Shown here piece by piece: positions 10,861 to 22,140 of a stretch of 64,000 bases of DNA. The stretch covers positions 1,216,230,609 through 1,216,294,608 of the forward strand of contig OX336388.2 of assembly GCA_946902985.2 (NCBI GenBank). The letters are read 5' to 3'. The DNA is from Meconema thalassinum (lineage: Eukaryota; Arthropoda; Insecta; Orthoptera; Tettigoniidae). The notes under the pieces are model-generated. The model was not told the origin of the DNA. It worked only from the letters and a program-made list of their open reading frames with translations, and made no database searches. A program made the position numbers and the translations under genes. Each line of letters begins with the position of its first letter. Position 1 is the first letter of the stretch.

Positions 10861-11425
10861 TCATTAACAGTATCCATAAAGTAATCATGAGTTGCCTGTT
10901 CTCTCTCTTCTCTATTCTTCCTTTCACCCGGGTCTTGAATACTAAGTGCATCCAGCTTCCAAAGTTTGCTTATAGATTCGGTATGAACAAACATTGAAAG
11001 TGCTGTCATAGAATTGGAAGATTTGGGCCCTTTATTTTTCCTGTGACAATTCATCCCAGATAAGTCTCAATTGCAACAAGCCCACATTGTAAAATCTCCC
11101 TTTTGCCAGTGAGAAGTTTTCCATATATATCTGCTCCCAACAAAACTTCAACTGGATTATCTTCATCGAAGAGCTGGATACCCTTTTCAGTGGTTGCAGT
11201 CAACCATGGTCCAGGCTCAATGACGGCTATGCGAGAACAAATGTTTTCTTCGTCCAGTGCTTCGAAATTACAAGCATAGGTCCCCTCAAGACTTTTTAAC
11301 CCCAAACAAACCATGGATCAGTGTCTCTTCACCAATGGACCCATGTCCCATACACTGAGCAGTGTCCTTCCTAATGTAGGAACGTTCCGAGCTTGGGTCC
11401 ATGAGGACACGGACTTGTTTTTCCT
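10861..11425 (-). pseudogene. BEL/Pao protease and linker, degenerate
   Basis: The aspartic protease start is visible near 11400-11370, where RVLMDPSSERSYI stands in place of the usual DTGSxxSYI. The catalytic D-T/S-G triplet has become D-P-S, so the enzyme would be inactive. Downstream, PVEVLLGADIYGKLLTGK and LVAIETYLG match the protease C-terminal block of BEL/Pao polyproteins. After a shift comes the linker to RT, with SISKLWKLDALSIQDPGE. The sequence then stops at about 10861. Confidence 0.75.
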
Positions 11426-11433
11426 GCTCTCCT

Positions 11434-12538
11434 CTAATGGTCACCATGAGTGTAAAAATACCTGACTACAGTTCGCATTTGATAGGGAATTCTCAACCGT
11501 TCCCCCTTCTTTTGGGGTTGACTGCCTGTGACTTCTGGGACATGCTTTCCCTCACAAATAATACATTTCAACAGTGTTTTACATTTCCTACTAATGTGGC
11601 CAATCTTAAGACAAGAAAAGCAACTGTTACTTCTGTTTGAAATGTTCCTCTTGCCATCAATCTCCATTATCTGGGACTTAAAACAATCATCGCTTGCGTG
11701 ATTTCCTGCACAAAAAAACACATACGTTTTTGTTTGGCTTAAAATTGACAAGACCAGCTGCTGTTGGAATATTTGTAGCGGTATTATGACTGTTTAACTC
11801 TGCTCCTAATGTTTAATGCTACCCTTGGAGTGGTTTCCTATCTTGAAGCCTTGTACTGCCATACGATATTCGCTCCTCATTTTCAACCTCGCGTTTCAAA
11901 AAAAATCACGAGGATATCAAGTCTGGTTTTACCATAAGTTTGAGCCGAACTGGTGTTGTAACTTCTCTGTCAAGCTCTCAAGACATCTTCACTGAGACAC
12001 GACTCAACAAGTGGAAACAGCATTGCAGCATATTTATCTGTAGCTACTCCTAATGTTTTCACTGGTCATATAGGGAGGAAAGACTGGCTTGATTGTGCTT
12101 CAGATTCATCGCTCGAGTCAATTTGAGCAATTCCCTGACCTAGAATTCTCCCAAAATGTCTTTGCGACCAAACCTAGCTTTCAAGCACTCAATAGCCTTG
12201 CTATAGTTACTGCCTGTAGGGGGAAAACTTTCCACCACTTCCCTAGCTCTAGTGTTTGGCTCCATAGCGTGTAACAAATACTGAAATTTGTCAGAATCAT
12301 CTATGACAGAGTAGTCATTTATTTTCTTAAATTGAACCCGGAAGGTTAACCAGTCCTTACTTTCCCCTCCAAATTTATTTAACTCAAGAGCAGGTAGTTT
12401 AAATTTTCCCTTGGTTATGTTCGAAATAGACATACTATCATCAACAGCATTTAGGCTCCTTTGCAAGTAAAGACTTATTATTTTGTACTTGCCTGAGTTT
12501 TCATCAGCGATCTGTACCTCGGTGTTCGCGCATATCAT
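11434..12538 (-). pseudogene. BEL/Pao gag, degenerate
   Basis: The first piece (12538-12140) contains LPALELNKFGGESKDWLTF, then DKFQYLLHAM and ARFGRKDILGEF, the signature of the gag region commonly annotated as DUF1759 in BEL/Pao polyproteins. Gag would form the particle that packages the element's RNA. About 390 bases of disrupted sequence follow. A second piece (11751-11434) has two Cys-rich motifs, CAGNHASDDC and CFSCLKIGHISRKC; the second fits the CX2CX4HX4C zinc-knuckle spacing, and another Cys pair, CIICEGKH, follows. The frame breaks several times, so this is a pseudogene. Confidence 0.78.
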
Positions 12539-12591
12539 ACATCTAATGAAATTGCATGTGCTTTAATCATTTAAAGCATTCACCCTTCACG

Positions 12592-13411
12592 TCAATGGAA
12601 ACACACATTAAGAGTCTTTCGCAGATCGGCCAGATCCACACACTCCAAGAGAATGTGTGCAACGGTTAGGTGGGCGCCGCAAGAACTCACAGGGGGGATC
12701 TTCTCTCTTTAGGAAGTGGGAGTGCGTAGCAATCCCATAGCCAATCCGGATTAACACAGCTTCCTTCCGGAGAGATCGGAAGGAAGATTTCCACACCTTC
12801 GTTGTCTCCTTGATGCCTCTCAGTTTGTTGGGTGGAGGCGTGGCACGCCACGCTTCCTCCCAATGCGACAGGATCGAATGTCACAACTGAGAGCGCACAT
12901 CACTAGCAGGCACCTTGCACGGCAGCGAGGGCAGTACGACTGGCTCTCTCGTCGCCTGATCAGCAAGCTCCTATTGCCGCAATACCCGTGTGGCTAAGAA
13001 GCCACATAAAGTTCACCCCGGTTCCAGCGTTGCACGCACTGACGAGCAGGTCGTGCACACGCTGGACCAGCGGGTGCTTCGGGAAACACACTCGATCGCG
13101 TGCAGCGCACTAAGAGAGTCAGTACACACAAGAAAGTGCTGGTGATCTTCTGATAACGTGTACCGCAGAGCCTCTAAGATGGCATAGAGCTCCGCTGTGT
13201 ACACGCCACAGGCCTCGGGAAGTGAAAAGAGAAACCGACGATCCTCAACCACAAATGCACAGCCTACTTTCTCGTTTACCCTCGAACCGTCCGTGAATAG
13301 AAGCCGTGATCCAGGATACCGGCTCACCATGGACTGGAACAGCCTCCGATGGACGGAGGAGTCCGTGTCCGACTTGGGGCCTGTGTGAAAATCCAGGATA
13401 GTAGTGGGCTA
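12592..13411 (-). pseudogene. LINE-2 ORF2, RNase H and C-terminus
   Basis: RNase H would degrade the RNA strand of the element's RNA-DNA hybrid. The frame from 13330 shows LLFTDGSRVNEKVGCAFVVE with the first catalytic Asp, then GVYTAELYAILEAL with the catalytic Glu, and LVCTDSLSALHAIE with the second Asp. The fourth acidic residue lies in a frame-shifted part. Downstream pieces have LIRIGYGIATHSHFLKRED, then a shift to the C-terminal ECVDLADLRKTLNVCFH, with a stop codon at 12592-12594. About 50 bases of A/T-rich 3' UTR follow before BEL/Pao sequence starts. Confidence 0.82.
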
Positions 13412-14600
13412 AGGCCGGTTCTATTTACTCTCCTACTTTCATATAAACTTTGCCGATATCTCCCAAACGCATGATCGGATCTTAACAAACGAGGTGTTGT
13501 TGGCGTAGGGATGACGTCCTCTTTGCGAAGAATGTGTGTAGGCTTTTCTTTTTGAAAATTGTTGATTTTGAAATTGGCGCTATTTTGGAAACGGTGAATT
13601 TTGGAAAAAAGTTTGTTTGGCGTTAATGAAAGGTGGCTATGCCCTCTAGGTGGACAGCAAGTTTCAAGTGTGTAGGAGGAGAAAAAATAATAGCCTACTT
13701 TCTCGCGAACATTGGCGATAATTGGCGAACGGATGGTTGGATTTTAACGAACGAGGTGTTGTTGGCGTTGGGATGACGTCCTCTTTGCTAAGAATGTGTA
13801 TTGGTATTTACATTTTTTTGAAAATTTTTGTTTATTGGATCGACGCTATTTTGGAAACGGTGAATTTAAGAAAAACGTTTGTTTGACGTTAATGAAAGGT
13901 GGCTATGCCCTCTAGGTGGACAGCAAGTTTCAAGTGTGTAGGAGGGGGAAAAATAATAGCCTACTTTCTCGCAAACATTGGCGATAATTGGCGAACGCGT
14001 GATCGGATTTTAACAAACGAGGTGTCGTTGGACTCGAGATGACGGGCGCCTTGCTCTGGACCACGTATTCTATATTTTTTTTAAAGTAGGTGATAGTTTG
14101 AAAACCTAACATGATAGAACGTAGTGCCAAGGTGCAAACGAATGGTTATGCGTTCGGGCGATATCGGCAAAGTTCGTAGGAAAGTAGGCTAGTGAGAAGA
14201 ACTGTCCAATTGACACTACTCTTTTTGTATTTTTATCCTAGAGACTTGAAATTTATTTTGGGGGTACAGGGGGTAGAGACCTTTCATTTATGTCAAACAA
14301 ACTTCAAAATTGAACTGTTTTCAAAAATATAAAAAAAAAGTTTTATTATAAAAAATAAAGGACATAAAGACCATTCGTTTCAACCATGGCACAACGTGTT
14401 TGGTTTTTAAACTATTGCCTATTTTCGAAAACAAAATTCTTCAAAATTTTTTGAAAAATATAATCAGTTGTCCATAGCAAAGAGGACATCACTCTAAGTC
14501 CAAGGACATCTCATTTGTCTACATACGAACATGGGTTCACCAGATATTAATTATTTAACATGTACAGTCGGGTACAAATAAAATGGGTGGGGTAGACGCA
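13412..14600. mobile_element. Foldback-like element with tandem and inverted repeats, inserted in LINE-2
   Basis: Non-coding insertion between RT and RNase H of LINE-2. A roughly 260-base unit starting CCTACTTTC is repeated head to tail at about 13433, 13694 and 13960. Its parts include AACAAACGAGGTGTTGTTGG and GGTGGCTATGCCCTCTAGG. The first 45 bases (13427-13471) recur inverted at 14149-14193 with few mismatches, both containing TTTGCCGATATC on one strand. From 14200 to about 14530 the unit is present again in inverted, more diverged form (AAAGAGGACATCA, CCTTTCATTTATGTCAAACA). No ORF of note. The exact borders and TSD are not clear. Confidence 0.7.
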
Positions 14601-16055
14601 CCACTGCTCCCCTACTCAGGATGATATCAGGGCGAGAGACCATCCACGGAGGGGCCTTGCTAGGTACTTGGACGATACAGGAGACAGAAGGAAATTGGAA
14701 CTGCCGGTATGAGTCGTCCAAGCGAATCCTCGCCGGCCGAGTGGCTCGGGCGAGCACATCATACAGCCCGCGATTCGCATTGGTAAACAAACATGGATAG
14801 CTTGGATGAAGTGGCATCTGTCGAATAGTTGCAGCATAGGTCAGCAGTACTTGTTGGCGCCTCAGGTGTAAAGGAGGTACGCCAGCCTCGGCGAGCAAGC
14901 TAACAACTGGGCTCCCGTCGCCAGCCTCACACCGCCCTGGTGGACGCTGTCCGGTTTAACAAGCACTGACTTAGGGGCCGAACTATATGATACACTGCCA
15001 TAATTTAATCTAGATAAAATAAGTGCCTTATAGAAACGTAGGAGCACCGTGCGCCCCCCCCCCCCCTTCCCCTCACGATGTGCCGCTAAGAAACCGCAAC
15101 ATGTTGATTTTCTTAGCACAGGCAGTTTTCAAACACCGCACGTGTGGCTCCCACGTTAACTTCTGATCGAAAAGGAGCCCAAGGAACCGATACGTAGCAA
15201 CAACAGGCAAAGCTACATTGCCCAGATAAAGCTCAGGATCAGGATGGAGAGTGCGTTTTCGGCAGAAATGGACAACCGAGGTCTTAGCGGTTGAGAACCG
15301 AAAGCCATGCTCTAGTGTCCCGCGTTCCACTCTCCGTATAGCTTGTTGTAGCTGTCGTTCAGTGACCGCCATATTTTGCGCACTATAATGTAGAGTGAAG
15401 TCGTCTATATATAGCGACGGTACCACTGCTGGACCAGCAGCAGCGACTATACCGTTTATGGCAATCGCAAATAATGTTACGCTAAGCCCCGATCCCTGTG
15501 GGCTTCGTTTTCCTGTACATGGTATTGCGAATATGTCCCCCCTATTCGGACACGGAATGGGCGAAGGGACAGAAAAATCGCAATAAAGACCGGCAAGTTA
15601 CCTCGGAATTTCCATTGATGCAGGGTTGAGAGGATGCCGTAACGCCAAGGGGTGTCATATGCCTTCTCAAGGTCAAAGAAAACAGTGACTAGGTGCTGTC
15701 TCCAGAGAAAAGCGTTCCGTATGGCGGTCTCCAGGCGTACCAGATGGTCGTTGGTACACCGAGACGCCCTGAAACCACACTGGTATTCAGACGGGAGTCC
15801 TCGTTTCTCCAGGACCCACACCAGTCACCGATTGACCATCCTCTCAAAGACCATCCTTGCACAGACCGTTTGTGAGACAAATAGGTCTGTAACTCCCTGT
15901 CAAATTGGGATTCTTATCGGGCTTCAGAATAGGTATAATTATACCTTCCTGCCATTGCGCTGGAAACACACCTTCCAACCAGATACGATTAAACACCCTG
16001 AGCAAATAACGAATGCTCTCATCGTTAAGGTGTTTAAGCATCTGGTTGTGAATAT
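14600..16055 (-). pseudogene. LINE-2 ORF2, reverse transcriptase core
   Basis: RT resumes left of element A with NIHNQMLKHLNDESI (about 16050-16005), PILKPDKNPN and SYRPICLTN. Then come CGFRASRCTNDHLV, the catalytic block FFDLEKAYDTPWRYG (about 15680) and the YIDDFTLHYSA block (about 15395), where YIDD replaces the commoner YADD. YRFLGLLFDQKLTW and the thumb follow, then ALILSRLNYGSVSYSSA and the connection to RNase H. Frame changes occur near 15850, 15480 and 15080; the last coincides with a poly-C run at 15053-15066. It is interrupted near 14600 by the foldback element. Confidence 0.82.
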
Positions 16056-17307
16056 TGTATGGGCCTTTTGTAGGCATTCTACAATGTGTTAGGGGTTGTA
16101 TATAATGTTGTAAAGATAGGGGCTGTTTGAGTAGGTGTTTTGGGGTAATGTTGGGTCTGGTGCGTCTATCTAGCTTAGACGTGCTCGAAGGAGAACTCCC
16201 AGTTGTTCAGCGTGGCTGGAGAGCTCGGGGATATGGGTTCGTGTAAAGGGGTTAGTTAGTTATTAATAAACTGTTAGTGTAGAGCTGATACTTGCGCTTA
16301 CGGACTGCTCGCGTGAGTGAGTAATGAATGCAGTAGACTTGCTGACGAATGCTCTGTAGCGTGCCTTCAAGAGAACTGCTTACTTAGTGCTTCTGAACAA
16401 TTAAACAATACTAGGCCCTATTAAGTTAGGATTGGAGATAGGGACTATTCGTGTAATTAAATAAAATACTAGATCCTCAATAAAAGCCTCCGTGGCTTAG
16501 GCGGCAGCACGCCAGCCTCTCACCGCTGGGTCCGTGGTTCAAATCCCGGTCACCCCATGTGAGATCTGTGCTGGACAAAACGGAGGCAGACAGGTTTTTC
16601 TCCGGGTACTCCGGTTTTCCCTGTCAAAATTTCATTCCAGCAACACTCTCCACTATCATTTCATCTGTCATTCATTTAATCATTGCCCCAGAGGAGTGCG
16701 TCAGGCCTCGGCAGCCGGCACAGTTCATATCCTCGCCGCTAGATGGGGGCTCCATTCATTCCATTCCTGACCCGGTCGGAGACTGGAAGCAGGCTGTGGA
16801 TTTTCATTCACTAGATCCTCAATGAAGCTAGGACCCAATGATTTAATAAATACTTCTTGGTGAAGTTGTAACATAGTCACAGAGTTCTACTGTGCAATAA
16901 ATACAAGTACAAGTACAAAATGCAACGGGGGATGGAGTATAGATGTTTGCTAATGTAAAGGAAATACCCTCGCAGGCACACTTACCCAGGTGGCAGCCGT
17001 GGTGGTGTTGACTTTCAGCAGTTCCCCTAGACACAGACAGACAGACCTCGAGTGGGTTGAATGCCTCTCTTTTATAATTCCGTTGCTGCAAGGTGTGCAT
17101 TATTGCCACATTCCAGGCTAGCTGGTACTAGTGTAGGGGTCGTTCGAGTTCAACTGAGTTCAAAGGAGTTCAAGTAGGTTCATACAAGTTCAAATGAGTG
17201 TGTTAGTTATAATGTAATTGATGTAGGGACTGAAGATGTGTAGATGTATTGGGGCGATAATGTATAATTTGTAATGTGGGGGGTGTATTCCCCTTGGGAT
17301 TACAACA
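16056..17307 (+). repeat. 5' LTR of element A
   Basis: It starts TGTATGGGCCTTTTGTAGG and ends GGGATTACAACA. It is 1252 bases long including a SINE at 16482-16809 and its duplication. It aligns along its length with the LTRs of element B (shared TGTATGGGC start, CACTTACCCAGGTGGCAGCC at about 16979, ACAACA end). The part from about 16848 onward is repeated at 33037-33486. Confidence 0.8.
16482..16809 (+). mobile_element. tRNA-derived SINE (family S1) in LTR of element A
   Basis: Flanked by exact ACTAGATCCTCAAT copies (16468-16481 and 16810-16823). The head contains CCTCCGTGGCTTAGGCGGCA with A-box character and GTGGTTCAAATCCCGGTCAC with a B box. The body includes TTTTTCTCCGGGTACTCCGG and GATGGGGGCTCCATTCATTC. 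A close second copy is at 51050-51382. It is absent from the LTRs of element B, so it is a later insertion. Confidence 0.95.
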
Positions 17308-17640
17308 ACTCCTCCTTTTGGGGGTAGTCGGCGACCTCGTCGACTGTAATTAGACATAGGGATAGTATTTAGGCATCCTTCATCTTCTCTCTTCAAAACC
17401 TCACTCTTCTCTTCTTCGCTTCTGTTCTTGTTCTTCTTCTTCTTCTTTATAGCGGTGGTGGCGTCGATGGGGGAGTGTATTGGGGTGTGTATAGCCTCTT
17501 GGTAGGCGAGTCGTAGATGTGATAGTGTATAAAGGGTTGTTGACATTGGAGAATGCTATGTCTTGATGTGTAAAGTGTTGGTGGGATGTGAACTCAGAGT
17601 TGCAGAAGATGTTGCTGGAACGTAGATTTAAATTATGTGC
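17308..17640 (+). other. Leader of element A: candidate PBS, stem-loop and pyrimidine tract
   Basis: Just after the LTR comes TGGGGGTAGTC (from 17319), a weak primer-binding-site candidate because it begins TGG; the same position in element B reads TGGGTTAGTC. The 18-base stem-loop at 17327-17344 follows, then a strong pyrimidine tract (about 17380-17445) and the conserved GGCGTCGATGGGGGAGTGTA and CTCTTGGTAGGCGAGTCGTA. The same order occurs in element B at 47016-47220. A short frame from the conserved ATG is open for 42 codons in B but closes after 12 codons in A, so coding is unlikely. Confidence 0.55.
17327..17344 (+). other. Stem-loop 20 bases after the 5' LTR (element A)
   Basis: GTCGGCG pairs with CGTCGAC around the loop ACCT, with one G-T wobble. 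The matching site in element B (47034-47051) keeps the fold with different bases, so pairing is conserved and sequence is not. In retroelements, leader stem-loops near the primer site often serve packaging or dimerisation; that role is inference. Confidence 0.6.
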
Positions 17641-18332
17641 CATTGGGCGGCGTGTGCTGCGAGGTTGGTAAGGGTGTGAGGGTGGAACAATATTTCACAT
17701 ACTGTATATAGATATAAATCACGTTGGATAAGAAATTAATTACAATGTAAATATGTCGATTGTGACAATTAGAAAACATAATCAATAAAAATAAATAATA
17801 TAGCTCAATATAAATCAATAACATAAGCCAAATACATGGATTAATAATCTAGTGTGTACGCAGGAAGGAAAAAACATCGGAAAGTGTAGAATACTTATTT
17901 AGCTGTCATTACAGCGCGATGAAAACTGCTCCCTGCGTTTACAATGTAAAGTGTACAATATGTAATATGTAAATTGTGTTTAAAAAGAAAATAGAAGGAA
18001 GAGAAAGAGAAAACAGATTCCCCAGGGTGTAAGTTAAGGTGATTAATATAATGTGTGTGTGTGTGTGTGTAAAATGTAATATGTAATATGGTGTGATAGT
18101 GTATCAAATGTGTGCGATTGTGTGATAACTATTCACATTACCTGTCATCATGGTGTATGCTGTTCACTTCGATGTAGGACATCTTTACAATGTGTTCGTT
18201 AAGTAGAAATGAAATGAAAAAAGTGATGACATGTATAAAATGGGTTAATGTGTAAAGAATAAATGTAACAATAATTGTGCATGTTAAACAAACAATGGTA
18301 ATCGTATGCAGCATAAATAGCAATAATAATAA
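17641..18332. other. Element A internal, AT-rich, non-coding
   Basis: No gene seen. There is a GT microsatellite at about 18050-18070. A stretch at about 17905-18050 (GATGAAAACTGCTCCCTGCG, CCAGGGTGTAAGTTAAGG) resembles element B at about 47675-47785. Confidence 0.5.
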
Positions 18333-18790
18333 TAAGATGGAGACTGAGAAGCAACGGAGAAGTCTACCAGAACGTGGAAAGAATCTCCGCGTCTATGCGG
18401 AAGAGAAGGCTGACATTCCTCGGACATCTCTATAGAATGAACGACCATAGATTAACTAAACAAATATTCGACTATCTCTGGAAGAAAAAGACCACCACAA
18501 CATGGATTAAGGAAGTTAGGAAAGATTTAGAAAAGTTAAACATCACAGAATCTCAAATGCTAGAAAGAAATGTATTTAAGAGCAAAGTGAACAATCTGGA
18601 AGGGTTTCAAGATGAAGGAAGACCTAAGAGAAGTGGACGAACTTGGACAGAAGACCAAAGAAAAAATGCCAGTGAACGCATGAAGGAATATTGGAGACAG
18701 AGGAAACTCCAGGTAAAGAATAAGAAAAAGAAATAAAGTTGTTGCGTGATCCTAAGTGGTCAATTCGCGTGAAAAAAATAAGAAGAAGAA
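18333..18790 (+). pseudogene. C-terminal tail of a LINE-3-type endonuclease-RT
   Basis: A 120-codon frame (18374-18736), extended upstream, encodes RKRRLTFLGHLYRMNDHRLT, then KKKTTTTWIKEVRKDLEKLN and GRTWTEDQRKNASERMKEYW with a Lys-rich end. The same block order appears in degraded form at the end of LINE-3 (about 43690-43860). It is therefore the 3' end of a 5'-truncated LINE. It sits between AATAATAAT stretches (18324-18336 and 18800-18812), which are probably its tail and target, so it is an insertion in element A. Confidence 0.75.
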
Positions 18791-19776
18791 CAAATGACGT
18801 TAATAATAATAATACTAAGAACAATCGTACCTCTGGTATCCTTCGGTGCAGAGCTCTTTATCACATTCAACAATTATCCTTATGCGTGCTACATAAAATG
18901 TAGACTTATGTGCTATGCTAACCTAGTCTTAGTAATAGTCGGCCGTGTCTATAATAGCTTACATTATGTATATAGGCAGCTCTCAGTGGGCGAGCGTCTA
19001 TCTTTGCAACAATGCCTGGGATTTACAAATTCATGCCAGTTCTTGCTCCAGCAGGATGATACCTCATGGCAGGTATCTGTTTTTGGGATCCGCCCATGGT
19101 CATCAGGTATCCCACTGATATCTATGCCTTGGGTGCGGATGTAACACCCTAATATATCGGCTGTAAGTGGAGATTGTGTACAGGAAAGATAAATGGAGCT
19201 GCTGTGTTCGAGAAGAGAGATGTGAGTTTGTGTTCGGGCGTCAAAAGATAGGTATATATATAGAAACGCATGTACAGTTTTGCGCCATCTGTAAAAAAAA
19301 AAAAAAGTGTGCATGTTAGGTATTCTGGAAATTGTGCAGCTTATCTCTAAAAAAACGCAATGTTAATATTAATCACCATTTATTCATATATGCATATTTT
19401 ACTCGTCATGTGATTCATATACTCTGTAATATACGCTACTTATTTCACTACGCACTGCAGTGTTATGCTAGGTCCTTATATCTACTCCGTGTGTGTGTGT
19501 AAAATGTAATACGTAATATGGTATGATAGTGTAACAAATGTGTGCGATTGTGTGATAATTATTCACATTACCTGTCATCATGGTGTATGCTGTTCACTTC
19601 GATGGAGCTCAATTCTGAAATAAAGCATGTAAGTGTTAGTACATACGTTTTATTCAGGAACGCGCCCTTACGCCCGTGATCGTTGTCCGCGCATCGTATT
19701 GTCATAATGCCCATCGCATTATCATAATTCGTATCGAATTGTCATAATGCGCATCGCATTATCGTATTTGTGAACG
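18791..19776. other. Element A internal, non-coding
   Basis: No gene seen. A 90-base piece at about 18048-18150 (GTGTGTGTGTGTAAAATGTA through CATTACCTGTCATCATGGTG) is repeated at about 19490-19600, a direct duplication with few changes. There is a poly-A run at 19293-19306. Confidence 0.5.
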
Positions 19777-20030
19777 TGTTGTCGGACTTACACCGCCAAA
19801 TTGGTTGGACTTACGAGGCCGATTGATTGCTGATCAACCGTGTTTTGAATTGTAATGTCGGACTTACAACGCCAAATTTGTTGGACTTACGAGGCCGATT
19901 GATTGTAGATCAATCGTTCATTTCGTATTTCGCATTCTCATAATTGTGATCGTGTTGTCGGACTTACAACGCCAAATTTGTTGGACTTACGAGGCCGATT
20001 GATTGTTAATCAATCGTTTATATATTATTT
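19777..20030 (+). repeat. Triplicated GTCGGACTTACAACGCC module, element A
   Basis: Three copies start at 19781, 19857 and 19957. Each reads GTCGGACTTACAACGCCAAA then TTGGACTTACGAGGCCGATT, followed by an ATCAA-rich stretch. The paired GGACTTACNNNGCC motif also occurs in element B at 49050-49290. The repeats are separated by 76 and 100 bases. Function unknown. Confidence 0.7.
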
Positions 20031-20162
20031 CCATAAATCATATCAGTGGGCGTCCCCATTTATCATCATTCTTTATTATTATTGGGAGCCTATCCCCCTG
20101 GAGGTCGCTACCGAACATGAAAAACTATAGGAACCGCTGTTCGCTAATTAATTAGGCTATAT

Positions 20163-20352
20163 CGTGGAAAATTCATCGCATAAACATTCATTATCATTTG
20201 CATATATTCGCGGAAAATTCATCGCGTATCATTTAATATTAATCATCATTTGCATATATTCGCGGAAAATTCATCGCGTATCATTTAATATTAATCATCA
20301 TATGCTTATAGTCGCGGAAAAATCATCTCGTATCATTTAACATTAATCACCT
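20163..20352 (+). repeat. Four imperfect 53-bp tandem repeats, element A
   Basis: The unit CGCGGAAAATTCATCGCGTA plus TCATTTAATATTAATCATCA occurs about four times. Each copy contains the short palindrome-like CGCGGAAAATTCATCGCG. Confidence 0.75.
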
Positions 20353-22140
20353 GGACTTTGAGCCATTTTTATGAGAAATATAAGTTACTCCTTTGTGCCA
20401 TTTTTATATGAAGTGATAAGTCCACGCCTTTGTGGTGCGTGAAACTTCAGTCTGTGAATCTATTAATAGCCCTCTGATGTCTTAATACCATGTATTGACA
20501 TATCTGCGTCTTGTCCCCTTGATTGGCCAGTGATTTGTATATTGGAAAGGGTCGTGTCCAATCAAATTATACCACGCAGTTACCTTTGTGTTGCAAGCTT
20601 ACGTCGTCATTGCTTTGTCTCGGGGCATTTCGTTCTTGCGGCCATGTAGGCTATACGTATTCCCATATCCTAGGGAAAGTGCCCTTGTTCAGGGTGAAAC
20701 CATGGCGAGGTGCCTGTATGTCGTAAACTATAATTGCTTTACTGTAGTTCAGTTTCATATTTCGGTAATAAAAAACTTTTATTCTGTGTTATTTTCATAT
20801 CTTTCGCGTGTACTTGTTCTCTCCCGATATTTTTCCTCCGCCCTTTGCGTGCGTGTAATTGATGGTGAGTTTTTGTTTTGTATGGTAGTATTATTTCTTT
20901 TAATTTTGATTACGTAGTTTTTGTACTTTAAGGGTTGAATGTTATGTATTGTAGGCAGTCTTCATTCTCTTCTGGAGTGCGTGACGGTGGGTTTGCCTGC
21001 CTTGCAGGAGGCACCATTCTGTCTGTGATTCTGAGTGCATCTTATCGTAGAACAACATAACGGGATTGCAGAGTATTTGTCCTTGCTTCCCGTAATACTT
21101 TGTTTTTTATCTGAAGACTTCAAAAAAGGAGGTCTCACCATTGCTATTTTGCTGGTGACCTAACCTGTGATATTCTTGTATCTATGTGTGCCAATATTTT
21201 GCGCATCACATATTTTCGTCGTCTTTGTGTGCCCTTATTTTCTACGCATACTTTCAACTTTTAATGTATAATTTTGGTGTTGCCGATAATTTAACGTAAT
21301 TTTTCCTTTTGTTTAAATTCCTATTTTTCTCGTAACTCACTTGATCTTGCATGTGCCTCTGCGTCTTTCTTCCTCTCGCTTCCCCTCCCCCTCACCCCTC
21401 TCCACCCACTTCTGAACCATTGTACCCCCTCCTAGTTGTTCATCCCTATGACACGCTTTGTCTAAAGTTTATAACGTATCTCGACTTCGTTGAGTGTAGT
21501 CGTTTCTGCGTTTTGTCTTATGACATACATACATACATACATACATTTAGTTATCGTTTTATCTTTCCTTGAATGCGTTACTTTAACTTGTTTTATTTTA
21601 TTTCATTTTAATATAATTTAATTTAATATATTTTCGATTTTATTTCTCTTTTGTATTTTTCTTACGGTAACATATTGTGGGTAATTTGTTGGACATCTCT
21701 TCTTTCTTTTAACATCTCTGGGATCGCTGTACTTTGTGATAGTTATTTTAATACATTTTATTTTTGCCTAAGTGTCTCTGCTTCTAATTTTACTAACCTT
21801 GCTCACCTTCTTCGAGTTTTGTCAGGTTTTTGCTATATTTTGGTTTGTCGGTCTTATTAGCGTACTTGCGACGTTAATACGACCTACATGCCCTCTGATA
21901 TAAATTTGTTCATCTTTGGATGTTGCTGTAGTTTATTTTTATTTAGCTTTCCCCCTTCTTTTGGGATTGCTTTCTGGTTTGCCTTTTAAAATTTGGGCCC
22001 AGCGAAAGCCAAACAAGACTGCGATCTCCCCGTTTTTCTTTCTTCTATTTTTCTATTTTCTATTTCTTCGGGGATAAGGGAAGAGCTCCACCTACGTTTC
22101 CACTGACACCCGCTGCGCACGTAAGTACATGTTTATCACT
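20353..22140. other. Element A internal, T-rich, non-coding
   Basis: No convincing gene. Frames at 20588-20917 and 21651-21860 are T-rich hydrophobic runs without known motifs. An ATAC microsatellite lies at 21525-21546. A further GGACTTTGAGCC motif is at 20353. Confidence 0.4.

Larger units (their letters stand above)
10855..12541 (-). mobile_element. BEL/Pao retrotransposon fragment (gag to protease-RT linker)
   Basis: Minus-strand remains of a BEL/Pao LTR retrotransposon. In order there is a gag capsid-like region, two zinc-knuckle-like motifs, a protease region, and the start of the linker to RT. No RT, RNase H, integrase or LTR is present; the fragment is cut at 10855 by other repeat sequence and at 12541 by the 3' end of LINE-2. 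Confidence 0.8.

Noticed and set aside
16493..16560. tRNA gene-like sequence with A and B boxes
   Set aside because: It is the head of a SINE with exact TSDs and a near-identical second copy at 51050; the same holds for the other tRNA-like sites at 6533, 38200, 53460, 61940 and 63400.
19781..20030. CRISPR-like array
   Set aside because: Only three imperfect repeats at unequal spacing, in a eukaryotic mobile-element setting.
20588..20917. 109-codon hydrophobic frame that could be a membrane protein
   Set aside because: T-rich, low complexity, no counterpart in element B, and no supporting motif.
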